The position numbers and the translations under genes were made by a program. Shown one piece after another: positions 7,948-16,938 of a stretch of DNA of 64,000 nt. The notes beneath the pieces are model-generated. The model searched no databases and was not told where the DNA came from. It worked only from the letters and a program-made list of their open reading frames with translations. Every line of letters begins with the position of its first letter. The first letter of the stretch is position 1. This DNA is from Acidobacteriota bacterium (GTDB lineage: Bacteria; Acidobacteriota; Terriglobia; Terriglobales; Acidobacteriaceae): contig JAJZDM010000001.1 in NCBI GenBank assembly GCA_021806005.1, positions 1-64,000 of the forward strand. Reading direction: 5' to 3'.

Positions 7948-9576
7948 CTATGGGTGCGCGGGCGCGGCGGAGCGAGTGGGAGCCGGTGGGGGCGGAGCGC
8001 TGGAGACGATGGCGGCGGTAGCGTCGAGGCGAGCCTTCCACGGATCGGTTTGAGCGACCGGGCCGTGGTTCATGGTGAAGTCCATGACCATGCTGGTGAG
8101 CGGGGTGAAGCGCGGCCACGCTACGGGATTGCCGGTGCTTGGGTCGCCGGTTTTGGCAAAGGAAACCCAGTAGCTGAGCATCTCCTGGGCGGTGGTCTCG
8201 TCTTGAGGTGCGAGCGAGGCTCCGTATTTGGCTTGAACGGTGTCGAAGACGTAGGGGATCTCAGTGGCGTGGGGCGCACCGGGCCATTGGCTGCGCATGG
8301 AGTGGGCGACGTAGGAGAAGCGGTAGATATAGGCCGGTTCGCCCTCAGAGGCGAAGACGGTGGCGACGAAGCGGGCTGGTTCCACCATGAAGCGATCCAT
8401 GTTGACGGCGTAGCGAACAGCGGCTAGAGGCGCGTTGCCGGTGGGGTCGTATGCCTGCGTGGCCTGCTGGCGAAACGGGCCGAAGCTGGCAAAGAGTGCC
8501 TGTTTGCTGGGCTGGAGGCCGAAGCCGATATCCAGGCTGTTGGTGCCGATGAGGAGGGGGACGTGCCAGAAGGCTCCAGCGAGGTAAGCGGTCTGAGGAT
8601 CTGCGAGTACGACACGGCCATCGATCATGGGACCGGCGTAACCGGGCTGGCGCATGGTGGCCATGTTCAGGTTGCCACGGACCTGTTCAGCGGAGAGTTG
8701 GCGGAGGGCTTCAAGGGCGGCTTTGCCGGTGCCGGTGATGCCCATGCTGCGGGCGAACTCAACGCCGATGGATTCAGCCGAGGCTGGCCCGTTGGGAAGG
8801 GCGGTGCTGAGGTAACGTTGGCCGCCGAGGTTGGAGCGTCCGCCGCCGGACTCGACGATGGCTTTGCTGAAGAGGCCCTTGCTGAGCGGGGAGGTGAGCA
8901 ACATGTGGACGCTGAATCCGCCGGCGGATTCACCGAGGATGGTGACGTCTGAGGGGTCCCCTCCGAAGGCCGCGATGTTGCGCTGAACCCACTGGAGGGC
9001 GGCGATCTGGTCCATGAAGGCGTAGTTGCCGAGCATGCCGTCAGGATCTTCGCGGGTGAGTTCCGGGAAGGCGAAGAAGCCGAAGCGGCCGAGGCGGTAG
9101 TTGGCGCTGACGAAGATGACGCCTTTGGCTGCAAATTTGCTGCCGTCGTAGACGGCGGGGGAGCTGCCACCGTTGACGAAGCCTCCGCCATAGATCCAGA
9201 ACATGACGGGGAGCTTGTCGCCAGGATGGGTGCCGGCAGGACGCCAGACGTTCAGGTAGAGGCAGTCTTCAGAGGGAGTGGTGCCGAGCGGGGCAGCATC
9301 ACTGGGAAAAGGGACCTGCATGCAGTCGGCGGAGTAGGCGTTGGCGGCGCGGACGCCAGACCATGGTTCGACGGGCTGCGGGGCGCGCCAGCGGAGTTCA
9401 CCGACGGGCGGCGCGGCGAAGGGGACGCCTTTGAAGGACTCGATGGAGTTCTGGGTGGTTCCGCCAAGTTTGCCGGAGTCGATGGAAACGACGGGAGTCT
9501 GCGCGAAAGAAGGCGATGCGGTGAGGGCTGCGAAGAGGGTCGCGATGGTGAGGGCGAGTTTGATGCGCAAATGCAT
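7948..9576 (-). CDS. type-B carboxylesterase/lipase, secreted
   Basis: A 542-residue alpha/beta-hydrolase of the carboxylesterase B family that hydrolyses carboxylic esters outside the cytoplasm. The signal peptide LKLALTIATLFAALTASPSFAQ-like segment begins at MHLRIKLALT, which fixes the start at ATG 9576 rather than upstream extensions. The nucleophile elbow is TILGESAGGFS, and SEDCLYLNVW is the second family signature. The oxyanion region (WIYGGGFVNGGSS) is intact, and the catalytic His is probably in GAPHATEIPYVF. Downstream (7810-7947) lies only the convergent end of truB. The C-terminus is Pro/Ala-rich. Confidence 0.93.
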   Translation of the reverse strand: MHLRIKLALTIATLFAALTASPSFAQTPVVSIDSGKLGGTTQNSIESFKGVPFAAPPVGELRWRAPQPVEPWSGVRAANAYSADCMQVPFPSDAAPLGTTPSEDCLYLNVWRPAGTHPGDKLPVMFWIYGGGFVNGGSSPAVYDGSKFAAKGVIFVSANYRLGRFGFFAFPELTREDPDGMLGNYAFMDQIAALQWVQRNIAAFGGDPSDVTILGESAGGFSVHMLLTSPLSKGLFSKAIVESGGGRSNLGGQRYLSTALPNGPASAESIGVEFARSMGITGTGKAALEALRQLSAEQVRGNLNMATMRQPGYAGPMIDGRVVLADPQTAYLAGAFWHVPLLIGTNSLDIGFGLQPSKQALFASFGPFRQQATQAYDPTGNAPLAAVRYAVNMDRFMVEPARFVATVFASEGEPAYIYRFSYVAHSMRSQWPGAPHATEIPYVFDTVQAKYGASLAPQDETTAQEMLSYWVSFAKTGDPSTGNPVAWPRFTPLTSMVMDFTMNHGPVAQTDPWKARLDATAAIVSSAPPPPAPTRSAAPAHP

Positions 9577-9782
9577 TGAGAGTCTCGATCCTTTTCTCTT
9601 GCGTGTCAGAGCATGTTTCCAACGCGGCTTGTGGGGGAGCACATTGGTGAAGGCTGTGTGCTGGACCGTGCGGACTGGTGTTGGGGCGAGGCTTGCACAG
9701 ACCGGCAGTTCCACGGCCAGCCGGATTGCGCGTTGTGCTGACCACGCTTCCGGCAGTCGGTGGAAGTATACCCGGTCGGGCG

Positions 9783-9832
9783 CTTCGGCTCCCAGGCTCG
9801 AGTGCGGACGCTCCGCAGTCTGGGAGCCGAAG
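9783..9832. other. long perfect hairpin in the carboxylesterase upstream region
   Basis: CTTCGGCTCCCAG (9783-9795) pairs perfectly with CTGGGAGCCGAAG (9820-9832). Inside is a second perfect hairpin, TGCGGA/TCCGCA (9803-9808 with 9812-9817). It lies in the 410-nt gap between tesA and the carboxylesterase, both on the minus strand. Neither side has the T-run of an intrinsic terminator, so it may be a repeat, an mRNA stabiliser at the tesA 3' end or a regulatory leader. The remainder of 9577-9986 shows no gene. Confidence 0.5.
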
Positions 9833-9986
9833 CAGCGTCCGATACCGGCGCGGTGCTTGCCCCTGACGGGCAGAGGTGCGGGGGAGGCTGGGCGGCGCCG
9901 TGGATGGTTGCGCCCGGGGATGGCGGCTTGGTGGTGGATGATCGGATCCGATGGCGGCCCGGATTTGGTGGAAGGGCGTTGCGAAG

Positions 9987-10784
9987 CTATTTGCGGAGCA
10001 GCGGATGCAGGAGGGCTTCGACGTTGAGGGCTACTTGAAGATCGCCTTGAGTGGTGGGGTGGGTGGCGTCGTCCTGCATGTCCCCGGGAATGCCGTAGAC
10101 GTTGCGGAGCAGGAAGGGGAGCAGGGGCACGTGATATCGCCGGGCCAGCGCAGGGTACATGGCATTGAAGCTGCGGATGTAGTCTGGGCCGTAGTCGGGG
10201 GGAAGGGTGATGCCGGCCAGCGCGACGCGGGCGCCACCGTGCTGGAGTTGGGCGATGATGCTGGAGAGGTTCGCCTGAGTCTGCTGGATGGGGAGGCCGC
10301 GCAGGCCGTCGTTGCCGCCGAACTCGACGACGACGATCTGGGGGTGCTGGGCCAGAATGAGCTGGATGCGGTCCAGGCCGTCCTTGGTGGTGTTGCCGCT
10401 GATGCCGGCGTTGAGGACGTGGTAGGGGTAGCCCTGGGCGTCCAGAAGGCGCTGCAGGTCAGCAGGGTAGGACGCTGACGGATCTACGCCGAGGCCGGCA
10501 GTGAGAGAGTCTCCGAAGCAGACCAGAACCGGACGGGTATCCGCAGCGGTGCGCGGGGCGATTGCCGTTGGCGGGAACGTTGTGGGCGCGGCTCCGGAGG
10601 CTGCGGCGAGCGAGGATCCGGATGGAACCGGAGCGGCTTTGGAGGCCTTTTGGCATCCAGAGAGAAGAGCGCCGGCTGCAACAGCGGCCCAGGCAATCGC
10701 CGCAGTAGCGGAAGAAGCGACGGTCGGAACTCTGAATATTGGATTGCCAGTGCCGGCACGTCTTGCGGTCCTGATGAGTTCCAC
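9987..10784 (-). CDS. tesA: GDSL-type arylesterase/lysophospholipase (TesA-like) lipoprotein
   Basis: A 265-residue SGNH hydrolase that cleaves thioesters and lysophospholipids in the envelope. The four blocks are visible: FGDSLTAG (nucleophile Ser), NAGISGNTT (Gly), EFGGNDGLRG (Asn) and DDATHPTTQG (Asp/His). The N-terminus has a hydrophobic run ending in the lipobox LSGC near residue 44, so the protein is probably lipid-anchored, unlike the soluble periplasmic E. coli enzyme. It is divergent from an ABC ATPase and an FtsX-like permease, the same tesA/ybbA-ybbP arrangement as in E. coli. Confidence 0.88.
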   Translation of the reverse strand: MELIRTARRAGTGNPIFRVPTVASSATAAIAWAAVAAGALLSGCQKASKAAPVPSGSSLAAASGAAPTTFPPTAIAPRTAADTRPVLVCFGDSLTAGLGVDPSASYPADLQRLLDAQGYPYHVLNAGISGNTTKDGLDRIQLILAQHPQIVVVEFGGNDGLRGLPIQQTQANLSSIIAQLQHGGARVALAGITLPPDYGPDYIRSFNAMYPALARRYHVPLLPFLLRNVYGIPGDMQDDATHPTTQGDLQVALNVEALLHPLLRK

Positions 10785-11016
10785 CGCTCTATTTTAGTGC
10801 GGACTGCGTCTCCTCTGGAGCCTGATCCGTCCTCAGCGTAGGGTGAAAGATCCATCGGTGCGATCCTCGCATCTGACACTCAACGTGGAATCTCCGGAAG
10901 CGATTGAGCGCAAGCCGGGGTGGGGAGGCCTGGAAGCTTTGAAGAGTGCCGATTTTAGTCTGGATGTACAACCGCGTGGGGTGGGGTCGATTGGGGCTGC
11001 GCCTGCGACTGGGGCC

Positions 11017-11754
11017 ATGATTGAGGTGCGCGGATTGCGGAAGTCATTACGCACCGGCGCCGCGACGGTGGAGATTCTGCGCGGGATCGACTTCAGTGTG
11101 GCGCGTGGGGAGTTTGTGGCGATCATGGGCGCCTCCGGGTCAGGGAAGTCGACGCTGCTGGGGCTGTTGGCGGGGCTGGATAACCCTACCTCGGGGAGTG
11201 TGGCGCTGAATGGAACGGTGATCAGCGATCTGGCCGAGGACAAGCTGGCACTGGTGCGGGGCAAGACGATAGGGTTTGTCTTTCAGAGCTATCAACTGAT
11301 CCCGACGCTGACGGCGCTGGAGAATGTCCTGCTGCCCTATGAGCTGAACGACGACCGGGGTGGATGGAAGGCCGGCGTGGCGCGGGCGCGGGCGCTGTTG
11401 GATTCGGTAGGGCTGAGAGAGCGGATGGAGCATTATCCAGTGCAACTCTCGGGCGGTGAGCAACAGCGGGTTGCGCTGGCAAGGGCGTTTCTTCTGAGAC
11501 CCCCGATTGTGCTGGCCGATGAGCCTACAGGGAACCTGGATTCGGTGAACGGAGAGCACGTGCTGCAGTTGTTGCTCCGCCTGAACCGCGAGGAGGGTAC
11601 GACGCTGGTGCTGGTGACCCATGACCCGGCTCTGGCCGCGCATGCCGGGCGCAGGATTACCCTGCGCGATGGTCTGGTGGTGAGCGACGAGGCGCGGGGA
11701 ACTGTGACTGGGGAGAGGTCTTCGAGCCGGACTGGAAGCCAGACGGGGGAGTGA
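11017..11754 (+). CDS. ybbA: ABC transporter ATP-binding protein (YbbA-like)
   Basis: The ATPase partner of the large permease that follows; the MacB/LolD-like class drives mechanotransmission rather than classical import. The protein is 245 residues from ATG 11017, with Walker A GASGSGKST, Q-loop FVFQSYQLIPTLTA, signature LSGGEQQRVALARA, Walker B IVLADEPTGNLD and H-loop LVTHD. The frame is open to GTG 10843, which would add 58 residues without similarity to the family; the core start was chosen because MIEVRGLRKS matches family N-termini. The actual start remains open. The seven-base gap to the permease indicates one transcript. Confidence 0.9.
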   Translation: MIEVRGLRKSLRTGAATVEILRGIDFSVARGEFVAIMGASGSGKSTLLGLLAGLDNPTSGSVALNGTVISDLAEDKLALVRGKTIGFVFQSYQLIPTLTALENVLLPYELNDDRGGWKAGVARARALLDSVGLRERMEHYPVQLSGGEQQRVALARAFLLRPPIVLADEPTGNLDSVNGEHVLQLLLRLNREEGTTLVLVTHDPALAAHAGRRITLRDGLVVSDEARGTVTGERSSSRTGSQTGE

Positions 11755-11761
11755 GCGATCG

Positions 11762-14455
11762 ATGGCGAAGCTGAGCTATGCCACAGCGGCACGGATTGCG
11801 ATGCGAGAGATGGGATCCTCGCGGACGCGTTTTGCGTTTGTGGTGTTGTCCGTGGCGATTGGAGTGGCGGCGTTGACCGGGGTGCGAGGGTTCTCCTCCG
11901 CCTTTCGAGCGACGCTGCTGTTGCGAGCGCGGAGTCTTATGGCTGCCGATCTTTCGGCGCGGACGATGCTGCCCGCGACGGCCGAGGAGAGGGCGGGGAT
12001 TGCGAGGCTGAAGGCGGAGGGCGACGCGGAGACGCAGGTGACTGAGATGCTCTCCATGGCCTCGGCGACAGGGTCCATGAATCCTCTGCTGGTGTCCGTG
12101 AAGGCTGTGGATCCGGCGCAGTATCCGTTCTATGGCAAGGTGACGCTGGCGCCTGCGATTCCGCTGGCGAGGGCTCTGACGGATACGACGGTTGCGGTGG
12201 GCGATGATCTGCTGATGCGCCTTCATCTCCGGGTGGGGGACTCGATCAGGCTGGGTGAGAGCAACTTCAAAATCAGTGCGGTGGTGGAGAATGAACCGGA
12301 CCGGCTCTCAGGGATGTTTGCCGCCGGGCCGCGGGTGCTGCTCTCACAGCGGGCCTTGGCTACGACAGGGCTGCTGACGCCGGATTCGCACGTCACGAGG
12401 CGGTATCTGTTCAAGGTGCCCGCCACGGGGCGGGGGAAGGCGCTCTCGGATACGGCGGTGGCGGGGCTGCGGGAGCAGTTGGAGGCGCTGATGCCGGAGG
12501 CTCAGATTGCGGATTATCGCGAGGCCAATCCGGCGCTGACCAGGGCCCTGGACGGAGCTACGGGGTTGCTCTCGCTGATGAGCCTGGTGGCGCTGGTGCT
12601 GGGAGCCGTGGGAGTGGCCATGGCCATGCGTAGCCATCTGCAACAGCGGCTGGATTCCATTGCAATCATGAAGTCGCTGGGTGCGGGGTCCAGGCAGGTG
12701 ATGAAGATCTATCTGCTGCAGACACTGCTGCTGGGATTGGGTGGAGGCGTGTTGGGGGTGGTGCTGGGGATCGGGGTGCAGATGACGTTTCCGCTGCTGC
12801 TGGCCAGGCTGCTGCACCTGACGCCGGGTCTGCAGTTGGAGCCCCATGCGGTTGTGCTGGGATTGAGCGCAGGTCTGTTGACCACGCTTCTGTTTACGCT
12901 GCCGCCGTTGCTGGATATTCGCAACGTGCGGCCGATTTTGATTCTGCGCCGCAGTGTGGAGCAGTCCGATGATCCCTTTGCGGCGCGGTGGCTGCGACAT
13001 CTGCGCGGCTCCTGGGCACAGGTGGCGGCGAGCCTGCTGATCGTTGCGGCGCTGGTGATGCTGGCGACATGGGTCTCCGACTCGCGGCGAGTGGGGTGGG
13101 CGTTTGCCATGGGGCTGGTGGTCGCCCTGGTGGCGCTGCTGGCCTCGGCGGCGGCGATGCTGTGGTTGCTGCGGCAGTTTCTGCGCGGAACGGCGCCGGG
13201 TGGGGCGGGAGCGCAAGGGGCGGAGCCGGGAGGGTCCGGATGGCGCGGGGCCGGCCTGCGGCTGCCCCCGGCGCTACGCCATGGTCTGGCAAACCTGTAT
13301 CGTCCGGGGAACCCTTCGGCTGCGTTGCTGGCAGCGCTTGGTCTGGGGGTGATGCAGATTGCGGCAGTGTACTTTGTGCAGCGCTCGGTTGTGAACGAGA
13401 TGCAGGTAGCCGCTGGCGGCAACCTGCCCAACCTCTTCCTGATCGACATGAGCAACGACGAGGTGGGGCCGGTGCGCAAGCTGCTGGAGAGCGAGCCGAT
13501 GGTGCATGGAACGCCGGAGATGATTCCGGTGGTGAGCGCGCGGCTGTTGGGGATTGATGGAGAGAGCCTGAAACAGTGGAGGGCCCAGAGGCACACAACG
13601 GAGCAAAGGCGGGAGGGATCGAGGCGCAGTTCACCGACGCTCAGCCTGACCTGGTCGCCGCGGGGGGATGCACCCCCGCCGGGCGATACGGTGGTGCAGG
13701 GAAGATGGTGGACGGCGCAACAGGCGGCGGAGGCCGCACAGCGGCCGGTGGTGGCGCTGGAGAGCCACGAGGCCAAGTGGCTGCACGTGAAGCCGGGAGA
13801 TAGCATTACGTTTTCCGTGGAGGATGAGCCGATGACGGCACAGGTGGCGGCGGTCTACGAGGTGGATAGCCGCCATGCCTTCTCGCGTGCTGGGTTTGTG
13901 CTGCCGCATCCCGCGCTGGCAGGTATGCCGTTGGTATGGTACGGCGGCGTGCACTGCGATCCAAAGGATACGGGAGCTCTGCGACAGGCGCTGTATGAGC
14001 GTTTTCCCACGGTGACGGTCATTGACGTGGCGGCGACGATGGAGGTGATCCGCCAGGTGCTGCTGCAGGTGATCTACGTGATCCAGTTTCTGGCGGCGTT
14101 CAGCGTCTTTGCGGGGCTGGTGATTCTGGCCAGCGCGATCGCCGGCACGCGCTACCGCCGAATCCGTGAGGTGGTGGTGCTGAAGAGCCTGGGAGCGACG
14201 CGCAGGCGGATCGCTTCGATCTTCTCCATAGAGTTTGCGGTGCTGGGTTTGATTGCGGGAGCGGTGGGACTGGTGTCTGCCAATCTGCTGGCTAGATGGC
14301 TGCTGCTGCGCACGCTGCACTTTGCCTATGTCTTTCAGCTCTGGGGGAACGTGGGTACGTGGCTGGCGGTGGGGGCGATGACCGTTGCGGCGGGGTGGCT
14401 GGCCAGCCATCGCGTGCTGGGGCAGATGCCGCTGGAGGTTCTGCGCGAGGAGTAG
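11762..14455 (+). CDS. ybbP: FtsX-like ABC transporter permease (YbbP-like)
   Basis: An 897-residue inner-membrane protein with an N-terminal helix (FVVLSVAIGVAALTGV), a large periplasmic domain, two FtsX domains (LMSLVALVLGAVGVAMAMRS with MKSLGAGSRQVMKI; FLAAFSVFAGLVILASAIAG with LKSLGATRRRI) and about ten membrane segments. The repeated KSLGA motif in both halves is the coupling helix that contacts the ATPase. The length and double FtsX layout match E. coli YbbP. Known members are thought to act on envelope lipids or lipoproteins; with a TesA-like lipase divergent to it, a lipid-handling role is likely but unproven. Residues near 620 contain a basic Ser/Arg-rich insertion. Confidence 0.88.
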   Translation: MAKLSYATAARIAMREMGSSRTRFAFVVLSVAIGVAALTGVRGFSSAFRATLLLRARSLMAADLSARTMLPATAEERAGIARLKAEGDAETQVTEMLSMASATGSMNPLLVSVKAVDPAQYPFYGKVTLAPAIPLARALTDTTVAVGDDLLMRLHLRVGDSIRLGESNFKISAVVENEPDRLSGMFAAGPRVLLSQRALATTGLLTPDSHVTRRYLFKVPATGRGKALSDTAVAGLREQLEALMPEAQIADYREANPALTRALDGATGLLSLMSLVALVLGAVGVAMAMRSHLQQRLDSIAIMKSLGAGSRQVMKIYLLQTLLLGLGGGVLGVVLGIGVQMTFPLLLARLLHLTPGLQLEPHAVVLGLSAGLLTTLLFTLPPLLDIRNVRPILILRRSVEQSDDPFAARWLRHLRGSWAQVAASLLIVAALVMLATWVSDSRRVGWAFAMGLVVALVALLASAAAMLWLLRQFLRGTAPGGAGAQGAEPGGSGWRGAGLRLPPALRHGLANLYRPGNPSAALLAALGLGVMQIAAVYFVQRSVVNEMQVAAGGNLPNLFLIDMSNDEVGPVRKLLESEPMVHGTPEMIPVVSARLLGIDGESLKQWRAQRHTTEQRREGSRRSSPTLSLTWSPRGDAPPPGDTVVQGRWWTAQQAAEAAQRPVVALESHEAKWLHVKPGDSITFSVEDEPMTAQVAAVYEVDSRHAFSRAGFVLPHPALAGMPLVWYGGVHCDPKDTGALRQALYERFPTVTVIDVAATMEVIRQVLLQVIYVIQFLAAFSVFAGLVILASAIAGTRYRRIREVVVLKSLGATRRRIASIFSIEFAVLGLIAGAVGLVSANLLARWLLLRTLHFAYVFQLWGNVGTWLAVGAMTVAAGWLASHRVLGQMPLEVLREE

Positions 14456-14473
14456 CCGGCGGGTTGCGGTTCT

Positions 14474-15568
14474 TCAGGTGCGCTTGAGGATGAAGACGGT
14501 CTTGTCGTCGATGAGGGCTTCGTCGCCGGTGTTGCGGAGGATTTCGTCCTGCTCGAGGGCGTAGTCCAGCAGAGCCTCGCAGATCTCCCGGGCGGACTGC
14601 TGATGGGTCTGCTGAAGAATGCTCTGCAGGCGGGCCCGGGCGGCTGCATCGCTGCCGTCATAGACGCCATCGGTGTAGAGAACCAGGATGTCACCGGGGC
14701 CCATCAGGGTGATCTCTGCGATGTCCTCGGATTGAATGGGGCGCTCACGCCAGCTCATGGAGAAGTAGCGGCGGCGATCGGGATGATCGGCGGGGAGTTG
14801 CAGGCCGAGGGCCAGGAACTGCGCCATCTGAGCCTGATGCACGTCCATCACGCAGCCGTACTTCGCGGAGAAGACCAGCGGCGGAGGATGCCCGAAGTTG
14901 GCAAAGCGGAACTGGCCGCCGGGGTGGATCTCTCCGTAGAGCATGGTGGCGATCTCGCGCGCCTGTTCCGCCTCACTGACGCCCAGAGCGTTGCGCGCGA
15001 TGACGGATTGGGCCAGCCGCAGGTTGAGGTTCTCAAAGAGTTCAGGGGTGGTCTTGCCGTAGTGGTCCAGGTCTGAGAGCGTGAGAGCGTGGAAGGTGTC
15101 ATGGACCGTGGAGGCGATCTTGGCGGAGATGATGCCGTGGCCCTGGGCGTCGACGATGAGCACGCCGGCGGTGGAGTAGAGATCTTCCAGATCCTCAGCG
15201 ACGCGAATCTGCTCGGAGCTTTTGGCGAAGCGATACTGGGTCTCCATCTCCGGCCGGTAGTCGGGACGCGACTGTAGCCACAGGATGTGATCGTCCACGC
15301 TGTTCCGGGGCCGGAAGTTAGGGCCGGCATCGGGTGGGAGAGGATCGAGAAACTCTTCAGCCAGGCGTGTTGCATGCCGTATGCGCGCGCCGATGTCATA
15401 GCGCTGGCGGAAGTTGATGTACTCGAAGAGGTCACCGCCGACCGTGCCCGCCGGAATGGAGTTGCCGTACATCTCGATGCCGGGAAGGTGAGGGATAGCG
15501 CCTTCAACAGGCATCAGTCGCTGGCGGAGGTACTCATCGATACTGGGAGGAGTGCGTTTCTTTGGCAT
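14474..15568 (-). CDS. SpoIIE/RsbU-type PP2C serine phosphatase
   Basis: A 364-residue protein phosphatase. Visible metal-binding PP2C motifs are TVGGDLFEY (first Asp), VLIVDAQGHGIISA (Asp and the GHG turn), MLYGEIHPGGQFRFANFGHPPP and GDILVLYTDGVYDG with the last Asp in NTGDEALIDDKTV. There is no membrane segment or recognisable sensor domain; about 110 residues between the first and second motifs (from the RQRYDIGARIRHATR region on) form an insertion. Such phosphatases usually reactivate anti-anti-sigma factors, but no partner-switch gene is adjacent. It is convergent with ybbP, with 18 bases between the stops. Confidence 0.86.
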   Translation of the reverse strand: MPKKRTPPSIDEYLRQRLMPVEGAIPHLPGIEMYGNSIPAGTVGGDLFEYINFRQRYDIGARIRHATRLAEEFLDPLPPDAGPNFRPRNSVDDHILWLQSRPDYRPEMETQYRFAKSSEQIRVAEDLEDLYSTAGVLIVDAQGHGIISAKIASTVHDTFHALTLSDLDHYGKTTPELFENLNLRLAQSVIARNALGVSEAEQAREIATMLYGEIHPGGQFRFANFGHPPPLVFSAKYGCVMDVHQAQMAQFLALGLQLPADHPDRRRYFSMSWRERPIQSEDIAEITLMGPGDILVLYTDGVYDGSDAAARARLQSILQQTHQQSAREICEALLDYALEQDEILRNTGDEALIDDKTVFILKRT

Positions 15569-15760
15569 GGGGAGCGTGCGCCGTGGTCCTTCGCTTCGGT
15601 CTCTTTACTCAGAGTAGCGTATCGCAATCAGAAGGTTGGAGCGGAGGAGAACGGAAGAAAGATGCAATGGAGGTTGACCCATCGATGCATCCCCCCGTAC
15701 ACTCACAGAGGCGGCTGATTGTGGCTCCCGCCGAGCCTGCGGCTGCCATACATCCTGTAC

Positions 15761-15834
15761 TGCCCTCTCGTTCAATGGTAGGACTAGCGACTCTGACTCG
15801 CTCAATCGGGGTTCGAATCCCTGGGGGGCAACCA
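15761..15834 (+). tRNA. tRNA-Gln (anticodon CTG)
   Basis: A 74-nt cloverleaf. The acceptor stem is TGCCCTC/GGGGGCA, the D-arm contains GTTCAATGGTAGGAC, the anticodon stem-loop is AGCGA-CTCTGAC-TCGCT with anticodon CTG, the T-arm is GGGGTTCGAATCCC-like, the discriminator is A, and CCA is encoded (15832-15834). The accessory region begins immediately after it. By eye no repeat of its 3' end was found further downstream. Confidence 0.95.
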
Positions 15835-16239
15835 ACGGATGTGGTTGCAGCGGCGCCGTGGCGGAAGATAGCCGTGGCGTGGGCGGCTCCGGAGCTGGCT
15901 TCAGGCGGTCACGCCCGCCCAGTTTGGCTCCTAGCCCGAAACTTCGGCGCCGAACAGAACGGATCTGCATCCTGGAACCCTCCCGTGATCAAGAGGATTT
16001 CGGCGAAGATCAGGCCGATGAGGCAGATGTCTGCGCCGGCATTCCTGGCGAGGGTCTTGAACGTAGCCAGCAGGATGATTGCCCCGGAGAGATTCATCGT
16101 TCCCTGAGTATTCGACGGCCGGTCTGCGGCGATGCATGTCAAAGAGCATGGCGGAAAAATAAATCTACAGATTCCGCTTCGATATAGGATGGCCATTGTT
16201 CCTGACGATTCGCCACGGACGTTTGCTTTGAGCCGACCG
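15835..16239. other. left part of the accessory island, no convincing gene
   Basis: No recognisable protein is encoded here. A minus-strand frame (15909-16250) has one hydrophobic stretch but matches no family and overlaps the toxin-antitoxin control region. From about 16173 the sequence is repeated, diverged, at about 17545, so the last 70 bases belong to a duplicated promoter block of the toxin-antitoxin cassette. Confidence 0.5.
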
Positions 16240-16259
16240 ATGTGACACAATGTGACACA
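16240..16259 (+). promoter_or_regulatory. tandem palindromic operator candidate of the toxin-antitoxin operon
   Basis: The 10-mer ATGTGACACA occurs twice in perfect tandem (16240-16249 and 16250-16259), ending at the antitoxin ATG. Each unit holds TGTG-A-CACA, a 9-bp palindrome. Phd/VapB antitoxins commonly autorepress by binding palindromes at the start of their operon, so this is the natural operator. The decayed second cassette at 17620 has a single altered unit (ATGAGACACA). Confidence 0.5.
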
Positions 16260-16513
16260 TGAAGACGGTCACGATCCGCGAACTCCATCAGGCTACCGGA
16301 CGATGGGTCCGGCAGGCGCAGGCCGGAGACGTTTATGTAACCGAACGCGGGCGGCTGATCGCCAGGATCGTTCCGGCGTCACCCCTTCCGCCGCAGCCAT
16401 TTTTCGCAGATCCGACCTATACGCGGGCCTTCATCCGTGAACGCGCGCGGCTGCACGGCGGAACCGATTCGACGCAGATCGTCGGCGAAGAGCGAGACCG
16501 GGAGATCCGGTGA
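16259..16513 (+). CDS. Phd/YefM-family antitoxin
   Basis: An 84-residue antitoxin that neutralises the PIN toxin encoded next and probably represses the operon. The N-terminal half (KTVTIRELHQATGRWVRQAQ, then GDVYVTERGRLIARIVP) is the Phd dimerisation/DNA-binding domain; the C-terminal half (from about residue 48, with ARLHGGTDSTQIVGEERD) would be the flexible toxin-binding part. The last codon overlaps the toxin start (ATGA), the usual coupling of antitoxin and toxin. A degenerate copy of its first 40 residues lies at 17622. Confidence 0.88.
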   Translation: MKTVTIRELHQATGRWVRQAQAGDVYVTERGRLIARIVPASPLPPQPFFADPTYTRAFIRERARLHGGTDSTQIVGEERDREIR

Positions 16514-16938
16514 TCTACTTCGATACCAGCTATCTGGTCCGACTCTATTACCAGGATCCGGGGGCCGAGGCGGTGCGTGCGCTGGCGGCCAGCGATCATC
16601 TGGCCTGTGCGGCTCATGGGCAGGCGGAGATGGTCGCCGCCTTCCATCGCAAGCTGCGCGAAGGCGCGATCCGGCCTGCCTCCTATGCTGCGTTGATTGG
16701 CCAGGTGGAAGCGCACATTCAGGCCGGTGCCTTCCGCTGGATTCCACAGAGTGAGGAGATTCTGTCCCGAATCCGAAAGGCCTACGAGAAGCTACCGGCG
16801 AGCGTGTTTCTGCGCGCGGCCGATGCTGTCCATCTGGCGACGGCGGCCGAGTCGGGGTTCCGCGAGGTGTATTCGAACGATCTGCACCTGCTCTCCGCGG
16901 CAAAGCACTTCGGCCTCGTCGGAAAGAACGTCATCTGA
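16510..16938 (+). CDS. vapC: PIN-domain ribonuclease toxin (VapC-like)
   Basis: A 142-residue toxin that would cleave RNA in a magnesium-dependent way when free of its antitoxin. The N-terminus MIYFDTSYLVRLYY carries the first catalytic Asp, QAEMVAAFHRKL the conserved Glu, and ADAVHLATAAESG and VYSNDLHLL the later acidic residues, so all four PIN acidic positions appear present. It overlaps the Phd-type antitoxin by four bases. A decayed copy of its C-terminus, sharing AxADAVHLA-AAESGFR-V, occurs at 19570-19723. Confidence 0.9.
   Translation: MIYFDTSYLVRLYYQDPGAEAVRALAASDHLACAAHGQAEMVAAFHRKLREGAIRPASYAALIGQVEAHIQAGAFRWIPQSEEILSRIRKAYEKLPASVFLRAADAVHLATAAESGFREVYSNDLHLLSAAKHFGLVGKNVI

Noticed and set aside
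15909-16250. 113-codon minus-strand frame with a hydrophobic stretch
   Set aside because: It covers the duplicated toxin-antitoxin promoter block, has no ribosome site and resembles nothing known; not called as a gene.
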